A stretch of DNA of 64,000 nucleotides, taken from assembly GCF_003351225.1 (NCBI RefSeq), contig NZ_QQSY01000001.1, forward strand, positions 496,001-560,000, written 5' to 3'. Positions within the stretch are counted from its first letter, which is position 1. Each line of letters starts with the position of its first letter. The position numbers and the translations under genes were made by a program. The notes beneath the pieces were generated by a model. The model was not told the DNA's origin. It did not search any database and was given only the letters and a program-made list of their open reading frames with translations. The stretch comes from Dyella solisilvae (GTDB taxonomy: Bacteria > Pseudomonadota > Gammaproteobacteria > Xanthomonadales > Rhodanobacteraceae). Below are positions 45,568 to 54,367 of the stretch, in pieces.

Positions 45568-47199
45568 TTATTTCACCGGCGTCAGGCGCAGATCCTGGAA
45601 GTCGAAGCTGAAATCCGTCAGCGGCGAGACCGGCTGCATGCGCACTTCACGCACCTTGCCATCCGCATCGAGCGAGTAAGTGACGAAAGCGTCGGCGTTG
45701 AGCGAGCGATCGTCCCAATGCACGATGAAGCTGTCGTGCTGCCACGGCTCCATGGTTCCCACCAGTTGCGCCGTCTTGGAGAAGCTCATGCGCAGCTTGC
45801 CGCCCTGCTGGCTGACCACGATGTCGCCGTACCACGGGTCGCGGAAAGAACCGGTGTAGCCGGCCAGCGGCAGCGACGGCTTGGCGGCCTTGTCGCGCGC
45901 GGCCTCATGCCGCTTCCAGCTGTCGTCGGCGTTGCCTTCGTTCTTCTTCACCGAGGCCGCATAGGCGGCCACCCAGTCCTTCTTGTCACGACCGAGGAAG
46001 GCGTCGAGCACGCGATAAGTCACCGCGTTGAACGCCGCGCCGGACTCCTGGTTGGTCAGCACCACCACGCCCAGCTTGAGATCCGGCACCAGGGTCACGC
46101 GCGACACCATGCCGGGCCAACCGCCGGTGTGCCACACCAGGCGCTGGCCATGGTAGTCGGACAGGAACCAGCCCTCGCCATAGCCGGCGAAGTTGGGACG
46201 CGTGTCACTGAGCTCCGGCACGGACGGCTCGGCGATCTTCATCGGCGTGAGCATCGACCACATCTGCTTCTGGCTGCTCTCGGAGAACAGCGCCTTGCCG
46301 CTGGGAAGGCGGCCGCCGGCGAGCTGCACGTTCATCCACTTCGCCATGTCGTGCACGCTGGCGTAGATGCCGCCCGCGCCAGGATTGTTGGACCACGCCA
46401 TCGGCGGTACCGGCTTGAGTTCGCTGAAGTTGAACTTGGCATGGCCGGTAGCCGCGTTCATGCCGGGCTTCAGGTAGGTCATGTCCACCAGCGTCTCATC
46501 CATGCCGACCGGCTGGAGGATGCGCGTGCGGATGAAGTCGGCGTAGCTCTGCCCGGACACCTGCTCGATCACCAGCGTCGCCACGGCGAACAGGATATTG
46601 TCGTAGGCATAGGCGCTGCGGAAGCTGGTGGCTAGCGGCACGTTGCGCAGGCGCTGCACCACCTCCTTGGTCGAATACGACGTCGGCGGCCAATACAGCA
46701 GGTCGCCCGCGCCCAGGCCCAGACCGCTGCGATGCGCCAGCAGGTCGCGCACGCGCATCTCGTGCGTGACGTAGGGGTCGGACATCTGGAACCACGGCAG
46801 GTAGTCGGTCACCCGCGCATCCATGTCGAGCTTGCCTTCCTCGGCCAGCATCTGCAGCGCCGCGGCGGTGAAGGCCTTGGTGTTGGAGGCGATGGCGAAC
46901 TTCGTGCGCGCATCCACCGGCTCCGGCTTGCCGAGCTCGCGCACGCCAAAGCCCTGTTCGAATACCACCTGGCCGTCCTTGACGATGGCCACCGCGATGC
47001 CCGGCACGTCGAACTGCTTGCGCACGCTGTCCACGTAGGCGCCGAAATCCTGCAGCTGGGCGGGCAGCGGCGAGGCCGCAACGATGGCTGCAACCGGGTG
47101 CGTCGCCGGGACAGCGCCGTCCTGCGCCCACAATGGGGTGGCAAGGATCAACAGGGCGCAACAACCCGCCACGCGCGGCGACAGCATTCGCAGGGACAT
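45568..47199 (-). CDS. Serine beta-lactamase/PBP4-family hydrolase with DUF3471-like C-terminus
   Basis: 543 residues from the ATG at 47199 (GGAGC upstream). Signal peptide 1-25 (ending PLWA). Class C-like beta-lactamase fold: S-x-x-K nucleophile S105/K108 in ASNTKAF, the Y-x-N equivalent in AYDN, and a H-T-G-G in place of the K-T-G triad. A C-terminal beta domain (about 430-543) with GYTGSFRDPWYGDI is the usual DUF3471 partner. These periplasmic enzymes act as esterases, D-amino peptidases or beta-lactamases; family membership does not show antibiotic hydrolysis. Divergent from the PAP2 gene. Confidence 0.9.
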   Translation of the reverse strand: MSLRMLSPRVAGCCALLILATPLWAQDGAVPATHPVAAIVAASPLPAQLQDFGAYVDSVRKQFDVPGIAVAIVKDGQVVFEQGFGVRELGKPEPVDARTKFAIASNTKAFTAAALQMLAEEGKLDMDARVTDYLPWFQMSDPYVTHEMRVRDLLAHRSGLGLGAGDLLYWPPTSYSTKEVVQRLRNVPLATSFRSAYAYDNILFAVATLVIEQVSGQSYADFIRTRILQPVGMDETLVDMTYLKPGMNAATGHAKFNFSELKPVPPMAWSNNPGAGGIYASVHDMAKWMNVQLAGGRLPSGKALFSESSQKQMWSMLTPMKIAEPSVPELSDTRPNFAGYGEGWFLSDYHGQRLVWHTGGWPGMVSRVTLVPDLKLGVVVLTNQESGAAFNAVTYRVLDAFLGRDKKDWVAAYAASVKKNEGNADDSWKRHEAARDKAAKPSLPLAGYTGSFRDPWYGDIVVSQQGGKLRMSFSKTAQLVGTMEPWQHDSFIVHWDDRSLNADAFVTYSLDADGKVREVRMQPVSPLTDFSFDFQDLRLTPVK

Positions 47200-47338
47200 C
47201 GAACAGCTCCGGGATGAAAAGCGAGCACTATCGCGGTAAACGTGCCCGCCTGCCAGCACCGGAAGTCACATCCACGGACGGCTCTTGGCGCATGGCCGGC
47301 CCGCGGACATGATGGGGGACGTACCGCGGAGGAGGCCC

Positions 47339-48121
47339 ATGCAGGACCCCATCGACTGGATCGCCGACAACGCCATGCCCATCTGGGCCGTGCTGATGGT
47401 GCTGGCCTTGCTGGCCGGCGACCTTGCCTGGCAATGGAATCGTCGCCAGCGCGATGCGGCCCTCACCGCCGGACGTGAGCCACAGGTCGTTCGTGGCCCT
47501 ACCGTGCTGTGGCTGCTGTTCGCCATGTTGCTGCTGTTTGGCGCGATCGCGCTGGCCGTCACGGAGGTGGCCTCGCGCGGACTGACCAGTCTCGATGCGG
47601 CGCTCGCGCAGGACCTCCATGTCCATATGCGACCGGCCACGCTGCAGGTGGTGGCGGCGGTTTCGCATCTGGGCGACCTGGGTTCGGTGGCGGCGGCCAC
47701 GGTGGTCGTGCTGGCCGCCCTGCTGCTGCGCCGCCAGCTGCGCCTGGCGACCTGTTGGACCATCGCCATGGCTTGCGTCGTGCCGCTCAACAGCGGCCTG
47801 AAGGCGCTGTTCCAGCGTCCCCGTCCGTTGCAGAGCCACGGCTTCATGGTGGAACACGGCTGGAGCTTCCCCAGTGGCCACGCCTTTGGCGCGATGGTGT
47901 TCTACGGCATGCTGGCCTATGTGCTGCTGCGCCTGCTGCCGCAGCGCTGGCACCGCTGGGTGATTGCCGGCGCGGTGGCGATGGTGACAGTGATCGGCAT
48001 CAGCCGCATCGTGCTCCAGGTGCACTACCTCAGCGACGTGGTCGGCGGTTATGCGAGTGGGCTGGTGTGGCTGCTGATCTGCATTGCCGGCGCGGAGGCG
48101 TGGCGGCTGCGGCGGCGCTGA
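47339..48121 (+). CDS. PAP2-family membrane phosphatase
   Basis: 260 residues from the ATG at 47339 with GGAGG upstream. Five or six membrane helices carry the three PAP2 motifs: KALFQRPRP, FPSGHAFG and SRIVLQVHYLSDVVGG, with the nucleophilic His in the last. Members dephosphorylate phosphatidic acid, phosphatidylglycerol phosphate, undecaprenyl pyrophosphate or related lipids at the inner membrane. Single gene; which lipid is used is not evident. Confidence 0.92.
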   Translation: MQDPIDWIADNAMPIWAVLMVLALLAGDLAWQWNRRQRDAALTAGREPQVVRGPTVLWLLFAMLLLFGAIALAVTEVASRGLTSLDAALAQDLHVHMRPATLQVVAAVSHLGDLGSVAAATVVVLAALLLRRQLRLATCWTIAMACVVPLNSGLKALFQRPRPLQSHGFMVEHGWSFPSGHAFGAMVFYGMLAYVLLRLLPQRWHRWVIAGAVAMVTVIGISRIVLQVHYLSDVVGGYASGLVWLLICIAGAEAWRLRRR

Positions 48122-48143
48122 GTGGACGCAGCCGAATCCACCA

Positions 48144-48171
48144 CGTCATCCCTGCGAAAGCTGGGATGACG
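48144..48171. repeat. GTCATTCC-type palindromic repeat, copy 3
   Basis: CGTCATCCC, ten-base loop, GGGATGACG, between convergent PAP2 and E1 genes. It may also act as a termination hairpin. Confidence 0.72.
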
Positions 48172-48224
48172 AATGGGGAGGAGACGCGGCGACTGTTGGG
48201 TGCACCAGCGCCGCCCTCAGGACA

Positions 48225-50492
48225 TCAAGCCATCTTGCGCGCGGCAGCCACCACGTCCGCCTCGCCCGGCAGCACCAGCAGCGCGGCGCCGGCCAGTGGC
48301 GTGTACGTGTCTGCGCCCACCACGCGCTCCAGCGGCGTGGCGCCACTGCCGCCTTCGACGATGGCGGTGATGATGCCCTCGCCCACGCCAGCGCTCCGGC
48401 GTCCTTCATCCAGCACCAGGATGCGCTTGGCCGACTTCGCCTGCGCGGCGATGAACGCATCGTTGAGCGGCGCCAGCCAGCGCAGGTCCACCACGCGCAC
48501 CTTCCAGCCCAGCTCGGCCTCGATCGTGCGCGCGGCGCGAAGCGCCATGGTCACGCCGTTGCCGAAGGTGAACACCACCAGGTCGTTCGCATCCTCGTGG
48601 TAAAGGCGACCTTCGCCCAGCGCCATCGCCTCGCCCGGAGCGGGATAGGCAAACTGCCACTGGCCGTCGCCGGCCTCGTACAGATCCTTGGTCATGTACA
48701 GCGCAATCGGCTCCAGGTAGGCGCACACACGACCGTCCACCTTCGACAGCGCCGTCATCGTGCGCAACATGGTGGCGGCGTCGTCGCCGCGGCTGGGGCA
48801 ACCCACCACGAGGCCCGGGATGTCGCGCAGCGCGGCGATCGAGTTGTCGTTGTGGAAGTGACCACCGAAGCCCTTCTGGTAACCCAGGCTGGCCACGCGC
48901 ATCACGATCGGGTTGCGGTACTGGTCGTTGGAGAAGAACTGCAGCGACGCCGCTTCGCCGCGAATCTGGTCGCAGGCGTTGTGGAAGTACGCCAGGTACT
49001 GGATCTCCGGGATCGGCAGCATGCCCATGTTGGCGTAGCCCTGGGCCAGGCCGAGGATGATCGTTTCATCCAGCAACGTGTTGAACACGCGGCTGCCCTT
49101 GAAGGTCTTGTGCAGTCCCTTGGTGACCGTATACACGCCGCCCTTCTGCGCGACGTCCTCGCCGAACAGCAGCGACTCGGGGTACTTGGCCATGATGTCG
49201 TGCAACGCCTGGCCGATCTGGATCGCCAGGTGGCGCGGCGGCTGCTTCTCCGGGAGCTTGTCTTCGCCACCGAAGGCTGCAAGGCGGCGATCCTGGTAGT
49301 CGGCGCGCTCCGCCTCGGCCTTCACCGCGGCCGGCGTGTACGGCGCCAGCGGCTTCATCACCTGCTCCAGCGAGGTCAGGCGCGGACGGCGGTCGGCATC
49401 CTCGGCGGCCTCGAAGCAGCGCTTGCGGGTGGCTTCGTACAGCGCCAGCAGCGACTCCCGCGTATACAGCCCCGAGGACAACGCGATCTCGGCCGAGCGC
49501 AGCAGCGGATCGCCGGCCTCCACCGCGAACAGCTCTTCCACGCTGCGCCACTCGATCTCGAAGTCGGTGCCCGCGTGACCCATCACGCGGGTGGTCTTCA
49601 GGTGCAGAAAGGTGGGACGGCGTGTGCTGCGGCAATGCTCCACCGCTGCCTGCACTTGGGCGTAACCTTCTGCCAGGTCCAGGCCGTCGGCAAAGAAATA
49701 GTCGAGGTCGGCGCGATGGCGGAAGTTGTTCGCCACCCAGCCGGAGGGCGTCTTCACCGAGATGCCGATGCCGTTGTCCTCGCACACATAGAGCACCGGC
49801 GCCGGCAGCTTTTGGTAGGCAGTCCACCCCGCCGCGTTGAACGCAGTCTGCGCGGTGGCGTGGTTGGACGAGGCATCGCCGAAGGAGCAAATGGCGATGC
49901 TGTCCTCCGGAATCGGCAACTGGTGGCCAATGCGACGCGCCTGCTCGATGGCGACCGCGGTGCCCAGCGCTTTGGGCAGGTGCGAGGCGATGGTCGAGGT
50001 CTGCGGCAACACCCAGAGCGGCTTGCTGCCCCACACCTTGTGGCGACCGCCGGAGGCCGGGTCTTCCATGCTCGCGGCGAACGACAGCGCCGAATCCATC
50101 ACTGGATCCATGCCCGGCAGCTTGCGGAAGCGTTCGGCCATGAAACCGCCTGAGCGGTAGTGCAAAAAGGCCGGATCGGTATGGCGGGTCAGGCGCGCCA
50201 CCATCGCGTTGCCTTCATGGCCGCTGGAGCCAATGGTGTAGAAGACCTTGTTCTGCACGCGGAGCACGCGCGCCATCAGGTCGAGATGTCGGCTGATGAG
50301 CTGCGATTCCAGCAGCTCGCAAAAGCCCCGCGCATCGAGCGAGCTGCCCGGCAGCACCGGCGCGTGGTCGCCATGCGGTGTGTGCACCTCGCCCTGCCAC
50401 AGCTGCACGAACTCGATGAAGTTCTGGTCGACGATCTCGGCGCGGTTGAAGCCTTTATGGCGAGCCGTGAGGGAGTACGGGATGGCGGTCAT
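48225..50492 (-). CDS. Thiamine diphosphate-dependent 2-oxoacid dehydrogenase E1, alpha-beta fusion
   Basis: 755 residues. The N-terminal half (to about 380) is E1-alpha: YTIGSSGHEGNAMVA, and the ThDP/Mg motif GDASSNHATAQTAFNAA with CEDNGIGIS. The C-terminal half (about 420-755) is E1-beta: LLFGEDVAQKGGVYTVTKGL, EIQYLAYFHNACDQIR, VVDLRWLAPLN, ILVLDEGRRSAGVGEGI. Decarboxylates a 2-oxoacid and passes the acyl group to an E2 lipoyl arm. Sequence style is branched-chain or acetoin/pyruvate type. E2 and E3 genes are not in the window, so substrate and complex partners stay open. Fused alpha-beta E1 proteins of this size are known but less common than split subunits. Confidence 0.88.
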   Translation of the reverse strand: MTAIPYSLTARHKGFNRAEIVDQNFIEFVQLWQGEVHTPHGDHAPVLPGSSLDARGFCELLESQLISRHLDLMARVLRVQNKVFYTIGSSGHEGNAMVARLTRHTDPAFLHYRSGGFMAERFRKLPGMDPVMDSALSFAASMEDPASGGRHKVWGSKPLWVLPQTSTIASHLPKALGTAVAIEQARRIGHQLPIPEDSIAICSFGDASSNHATAQTAFNAAGWTAYQKLPAPVLYVCEDNGIGISVKTPSGWVANNFRHRADLDYFFADGLDLAEGYAQVQAAVEHCRSTRRPTFLHLKTTRVMGHAGTDFEIEWRSVEELFAVEAGDPLLRSAEIALSSGLYTRESLLALYEATRKRCFEAAEDADRRPRLTSLEQVMKPLAPYTPAAVKAEAERADYQDRRLAAFGGEDKLPEKQPPRHLAIQIGQALHDIMAKYPESLLFGEDVAQKGGVYTVTKGLHKTFKGSRVFNTLLDETIILGLAQGYANMGMLPIPEIQYLAYFHNACDQIRGEAASLQFFSNDQYRNPIVMRVASLGYQKGFGGHFHNDNSIAALRDIPGLVVGCPSRGDDAATMLRTMTALSKVDGRVCAYLEPIALYMTKDLYEAGDGQWQFAYPAPGEAMALGEGRLYHEDANDLVVFTFGNGVTMALRAARTIEAELGWKVRVVDLRWLAPLNDAFIAAQAKSAKRILVLDEGRRSAGVGEGIITAIVEGGSGATPLERVVGADTYTPLAGAALLVLPGEADVVAAARKMA

Positions 50493-50567
50493 GGGGTCTC
50501 GTCAACGAACGGCCGCGGGGGCGGCGGGTTGGGGAATGGAGGTGCGTCTCATGCGAGGCGGATTTTC

Positions 50568-50602
50568 CCTCTCCCCTCCGGGGAGAGGGTTGGGTGAGGG
50601 GC
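50568..50602. repeat. CCCTCTCCCC-type REP element, left copy of inverted pair
   Basis: CCTCTCCCCTCCGGGGAGAGG followed by GTTGGGTGAGGGGC. The reverse complement of the right copy at 50662-50697 matches it at most positions, so the two form a large inverted pair around 59 bases. Confidence 0.85.
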
Positions 50603-50661
50603 CAATCTTGCGTCGTGGCTCCATCGAAGCGTGCTTCGTAGATGTGTCATCGCGAGCACCC

Positions 50662-50697
50662 GCCCCTCACCTCAGTCCTCTCCCCGGAGGGGAGAGG
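50662..50697. repeat. CCCTCTCCCC-type REP element, right copy (inverted)
   Basis: GCCCCTCACCTCAGTCCTCTCCCCGGAGGGGAGAGG, inverted relative to the copy at 50568. It contains the stop codon and last codons of the nucleotidyltransferase-like gene. Confidence 0.85.
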
Positions 50698-51166
50698 AAG
50701 CAGAAGCTCGCAACAGTTCAGCGCGCAGCAAATCCTTCTCGCGCCCGAAACTTTCAAGAATGCGGATCTGATCCTCAAGCGACGGCACCGGCACAGCGAG
50801 CCCGTTCAAGCCAACCAGCGTGAGTTTTCCGGCCTTCACCGGCTTCCACCCATCCCCCTGGTTGAGCTCCAACTCACCCATCACTTCCACCGGCAACCCG
50901 GGAAAGCGAAACCGCGCAAAGTGCGAGCGGAAGCGCTCCGCACTGACAGGCTCATGGGTGTGTTCGCGGCGCTCGGCCCACAGCGTCATCAATTGCTCGG
51001 CATCGTTGCGCGACACCAGCACGTCGACATCGGCCACGCCGACGTCGGCGCCCGCGAGCAACGCCGCTGCGCTGCCGATCAGGCACCACGGCTCCACGCA
51101 ATGCACGTGCAGCTCCGGCACGATCTCTGCCAGCGTGGCGTACAGCGCGGGGTTCACGTGACTCAT
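50672..51166 (-). CDS. Nucleotidyltransferase-like protein
   Basis: 164 residues from the ATG at 51166, which overlaps the GNAT stop by four bases and has GGAGG eight bases upstream. The block LIGSAAALLAGADVGVADVDVLV resembles the G-[GS]-x(n)-D-x-D core of minimal nucleotidyltransferases (DNA polymerase beta-like fold), with a later FPGLPVEVMGEL strand that could supply the third acidic residue. Substrate unknown; not an obvious toxin or resistance enzyme. The last eight or so residues (SPLRGED and neighbours) and the stop are encoded by a palindromic repeat, so the C-terminus seems to have been extended or replaced by repeat insertion. Confidence 0.75.
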   Translation of the reverse strand: MSHVNPALYATLAEIVPELHVHCVEPWCLIGSAAALLAGADVGVADVDVLVSRNDAEQLMTLWAERREHTHEPVSAERFRSHFARFRFPGLPVEVMGELELNQGDGWKPVKAGKLTLVGLNGLAVPVPSLEDQIRILESFGREKDLLRAELLRASASSPLRGED

Positions 51167-51705
51167 GCGTGTCGCCTCCGCCATTCCTCGCGCGTCTGGC
51201 CCCAGATATCGACGGCGATGTTCTGGAATGGCTCGGGAAGTTTTCCGGGCCCGCGCGGCGTCGAGCCCAGTTTGCGCGCGACCACCTGCGATGCGGTGTT
51301 GTCCGGCGCGATGGTGTGGATCACCTCGGCCCAGCCCAGGGTGTCAAACGCCCAATGGATCGCTGCGATGGCGCCTTCCGGCGCATAGCCCTTGCCCCAG
51401 GTGTCGCGCAGCAGGCCCCAGCCGACTTCGGTGCCGGGCCAGCCTTCCGGCTGCCACGGCCCCAATCGGCCGATCCAACGCCCGCTGGACTTCTCGATCA
51501 CCGAGAACATGCCAAAGCCCTGGATAGCCCACGCGCCGGCCATGGTGAGAAACCCGCGCCATGCGACGGCGCGCGGCTGCGGTCCGCCGATATGGCGCGA
51601 GTTTTCCTCGTCGGCCATCAGCGCCGCCCAGCCTTCGAAATCCTCCGCCAAGGTCGGGCGAAGGATGAGTCGTTCGGTTTCGATGCGGATGCTTTGCCAG
51701 CTCAC
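51163..51705 (-). CDS. GNAT N-acetyltransferase (RimJ/RimL-like)
   Basis: 180 residues. RimJ-type opening (IETERLILRPTLAEDFEGWAALMAD), acceptor beta strands IGRLGPWQPEGWPGTEVGWGL, the acetyl-CoA loop around RDTWGKGYAPEGAIAAIHWAF and APDNTASQVVARKLG. Transfers acetyl from acetyl-CoA to an amine; substrate unknown. Co-transcribed with and overlapping the nucleotidyltransferase-like gene. Confidence 0.9.
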   Translation of the reverse strand: MSWQSIRIETERLILRPTLAEDFEGWAALMADEENSRHIGGPQPRAVAWRGFLTMAGAWAIQGFGMFSVIEKSSGRWIGRLGPWQPEGWPGTEVGWGLLRDTWGKGYAPEGAIAAIHWAFDTLGWAEVIHTIAPDNTASQVVARKLGSTPRGPGKLPEPFQNIAVDIWGQTREEWRRRHA

Positions 51706-51735
51706 GGCTTAACCTCGAAACGTGGTTTTCCTCGT

Positions 51736-51816
51736 CGTCATCCCAGCGCAGGCTGGGATCCAGTGACTTCGGAGGAGGGGCGAAGACGCTGGGCCCCAGC
51801 CTGCGCTGGGGCGACG
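51736..51816. repeat. Inverted pair of GTCATCCC-type palindromes (copy 4)
   Basis: CGTCATCCCAGC, GCAG, GCTGGGATC at 51736-51760 and the inverted partner GCCCCAGCCTGCGCTGGGGCGACG at 51793-51816, spaced 32 bases. Same family as copies 1-3. Sits between the GNAT and acyl-CoA dehydrogenase genes and may stabilise or terminate transcripts. Confidence 0.75.
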
Positions 51817-51830
51817 GCATGGAAGCGCAA

Positions 51831-53000
51831 TCAGAACGCGTTGATGCCCGTCAGCTCGCGCCCCACCACCAACTGGTGCACCGTCTCGGTACCCTCATAG
51901 GTGATGACCGATTCCAGGTTCAGCGCATGGCGAATCGCCACGTGCTCGGTGGTGATGCCGGCGCCGCCGAGGATGTCGCGGCATTCGCGCGCGATGTCGA
52001 TGGCGATGCGGCAGTTGTTCCACTTGGCCAGCGACACCTGGGTCGGCTGCATGTTCCCGGCATCCTTGAGGCGGCCAAGCTGCAGCGACAGCAGCTGCGC
52101 CATGGTGATGCGCCGGGCCATCTCGGCCATCTTGATCTGGATGGCCTGATTGGAAGCGAGCGGACGACCGAACAGCACGCGTTCCTGCGTGTAGTCGAGC
52201 ACTTCCTTCAGGCAGGCCTGCGCGGCGCCGATCGGGCCCCAGGTGATGCCGTAGCGCGCCTGCGTGAGGCAGCCCAGCGGACCCTTCAGGCCCTTTACGT
52301 TGGGCAGGCGATTGGCTTCCGGCACGCGCACGTTGTCGAAGAACAGCGCGGAGGTCACCGACGCGCGCAGGCTCATCTTCTTGTGCACTTCCTGCGCGGT
52401 GAAGCCCGGCGTGTTGGTCGGCACGATGAAGCCCTGGATGCCGTCCTCGGTCTGCGCCCACACAATGGCGATGTGCGCGAGGTTGCCGTTGGTGATCCAC
52501 ATCTTGGCGCCGTTGATGACCCAGTCACCGCCGTCCTTCTTGGCGTGGGTCTTCATGTTGGCCGGATCGGAGCCGCCGTGCGGCTCGGTGAGGCCGAAGC
52601 AGCCGATGATCTCGCCCGCCGCCATCTTCGGCAGGTAGTGCATCTTCTGCTCTTCCGTGCCGTAGGCGTAGATCGGGTACATGCACAGCGAGCTCTGCAC
52701 CGAGGCGAAGCTGCGCAGGCCCGAGTCGCCGCGCTCCAGCTCCTGGCAGATCAGGCCGTAGCTGACGCCGTTCATGCCGGCGCAGCCGTACTTCTCCGGG
52801 ATGGTCGCGCCCAGCAGGCCCAGGCTGGCGATCTCCGGAACCAGCTCCTTGGGGAAGCGGCCCTGGTCGAAGCAATCCCCGATGATCGGCAGCACCTTCT
52901 CGTCGACGAAGCGGCCGACGGAGTCCTGCACCATGCGCTCTTCGTCGGACAACAGCGAGCGGACGTCGTAGAGGTCGAGGGGATTCAGGCGAGCGGACAT
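51831..53000 (-). CDS. gcdH: Glutaryl-CoA dehydrogenase-like acyl-CoA dehydrogenase
   Basis: 389 residues from the ATG at 53000. Flavin-binding CFGLTEPHGGSD and WITNG, the GCDH-type ARYGITWGPIGAA segment (with the Arg/Tyr that hold the glutaryl carboxylate), and the catalytic Glu (about E369) in TYEGTETVHQLVVGRELTGINAF. Glutaryl-CoA dehydrogenase oxidises and decarboxylates glutaryl-CoA to crotonyl-CoA, using FAD and ETF, in lysine and tryptophan breakdown. Single gene here. The subfamily call is good, but the usual glutaryl-CoA transferase and LysR neighbours are not adjacent. Confidence 0.88.
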   Translation of the reverse strand: MSARLNPLDLYDVRSLLSDEERMVQDSVGRFVDEKVLPIIGDCFDQGRFPKELVPEIASLGLLGATIPEKYGCAGMNGVSYGLICQELERGDSGLRSFASVQSSLCMYPIYAYGTEEQKMHYLPKMAAGEIIGCFGLTEPHGGSDPANMKTHAKKDGGDWVINGAKMWITNGNLAHIAIVWAQTEDGIQGFIVPTNTPGFTAQEVHKKMSLRASVTSALFFDNVRVPEANRLPNVKGLKGPLGCLTQARYGITWGPIGAAQACLKEVLDYTQERVLFGRPLASNQAIQIKMAEMARRITMAQLLSLQLGRLKDAGNMQPTQVSLAKWNNCRIAIDIARECRDILGGAGITTEHVAIRHALNLESVITYEGTETVHQLVVGRELTGINAF

Positions 53001-53261
53001 CGTCAGCGGTTCCGTGAATGGGGACAATCTTCCATTCTAGCGGGGTAGCCTGAGGCGGTCATGACGGGGTGCAGCAGTCCGGGGTAGGCGCTAGGGCTGG
53101 CCTATGGGACCATGCGTCTCATCCCCGATATCCCGGCCGGCGCCGCCCCAGGGGGCAATCGCCGGGATTCACATGCCTTGAGTCCCCGTGAAAGCCGCCA
53201 GGCCCCGTCCAGGCGGGTTTCCGGGCCTTGCTGGCACGACGCATCCCCTGCCGGATCATTC

Positions 53262-54137
53262 ATGTTCAAAGGTGTCCTACTCGGCTTTGCCTGCTACGCG
53301 GCCTACGCGATCAGCGACGCCTTCGTGAAATCCCTGCACGGGACGCTGCCGGCGTTCGAGGCGGTGTTCTTCGGCGCGGTGCTGATGCTCAGCGCCCTGC
53401 CCTTCATCCGCAGGCCGGGCGACCGTTACGTCGAGGTGTTTCACGCGCGCAAGCCGAGCCTGTGGTGGATACGCGCGATCACCGGCGCCATCTGCAACAT
53501 CGCCGCGGTCATCGCCTTTACCGCGCTGCCGATGGCCGAAGCCTTTGCGCTGATCTTTCTGCTGCCGATCTTCGTCACGCTGCTCTCGGTGATCTTCCTC
53601 AAGGAACACGTGGGCTGGCGGCGCTGGTCGGCGGTGATCGTGGGTTTCATCGGTGTGCTGGTGGTGCTGCGCCCGGGCTTTCGCGTGCTGGGTGTGGGCC
53701 ATTTTGCGGCAATGACCTGCGGCCTGTCCGGCGCTGTCTCGGTGGTGGCGCTGCGCATGGCCGGTCCCCATGAGAAACGCATCAGCCTGTACGGCGCCGG
53801 CGTGATCGGCCCGCTGGCTGCTGGCGGCGTGCTGATGTTGTCCAACTTCGTGTGGCCGAACCTGCACCAATGGTTCCTGCTGGCCGGCTATGGCTTGATG
53901 GCGGGCCTGGCCGGCGTGCTGCTGATGCTGGCGACCCACCATGCGCCGGCCAATCGCGTGGCGCCCACCCAGTACAGCCAGATGCTGTGGGCGATCTTCT
54001 TCGGCTACTGGCTGTTCGGCGACCACCTGGACTGGCCCATGCTGATCGGCATCGTGCTGATCCTTGGTTCGGGTCTGTTCACCCTGTTGCGCGAAGAACA
54101 AGTCACCGGCTGGTGGAAGCGCGCCCGCATGGTCTGA
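53262..54137 (+). CDS. DMT-superfamily (EamA) transporter
   Basis: 291 residues from the ATG at 53262, with ten hydrophobic helices in two EamA repeats (about 5-135 and 145-280). The first repeat has ALPMAEAFALIFLLPIFVTLLSVIFLKE, the second THHAPANRVAPTQYSQMLWAIFFGYWLFGD, the characteristic E-x-x-A-L ending of each repeat. Inner-membrane exporter or permease of metabolites; substrate unknown. The in-frame region upstream back to 53112 is not used because it is hydrophilic and unlike the family. Confidence 0.88.
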   Translation: MFKGVLLGFACYAAYAISDAFVKSLHGTLPAFEAVFFGAVLMLSALPFIRRPGDRYVEVFHARKPSLWWIRAITGAICNIAAVIAFTALPMAEAFALIFLLPIFVTLLSVIFLKEHVGWRRWSAVIVGFIGVLVVLRPGFRVLGVGHFAAMTCGLSGAVSVVALRMAGPHEKRISLYGAGVIGPLAAGGVLMLSNFVWPNLHQWFLLAGYGLMAGLAGVLLMLATHHAPANRVAPTQYSQMLWAIFFGYWLFGDHLDWPMLIGIVLILGSGLFTLLREEQVTGWWKRARMV

Positions 54138-54283
54138 GTCCGCGGCGCCCCGCCGCCGGACATGCCCCGTCGTCACGATCACCACGCCATGACGGCCGGT
54201 GTGCCATCTGTCTGCGGCAGTGACACCCCCTGTGGGGTCAACCACTTGCGTGAAGGATCGTTAAAGATGTCTCGACCGGGCTT

Positions 54284-54311
54284 CTGACGGCGCCGCACTG
54301 ACGGCGCCGCA
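54284..54311. repeat. Perfect tandem 14-base repeat upstream of mdtA
   Basis: CTGACGGCGCCGCA occurs twice without a gap, about 57 bases before the mdtA start. Each unit contains the palindrome GGCGCC. Could be an operator or a simple duplication. Confidence 0.6.
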
Positions 54312-54367
54312 GAACGTCGAGCGTTGTTGCTTCACCCGTGGACTGCGGAACCGCCGGGAGATGCTGC

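Noticed and set aside
45568-47199. An antibiotic-resistance class C beta-lactamase
   Set aside because: S-x-x-K and Y-x-N are present but the third motif is H-T-G-G and a DUF3471-like domain is attached, which fits the broad esterase/peptidase family better.
48225-50492. Pyruvate dehydrogenase AceE
   Set aside because: AceE is a single-chain homodimeric E1 of about 890 residues with a different motif order; this protein is a fusion of alpha- and beta-type halves.
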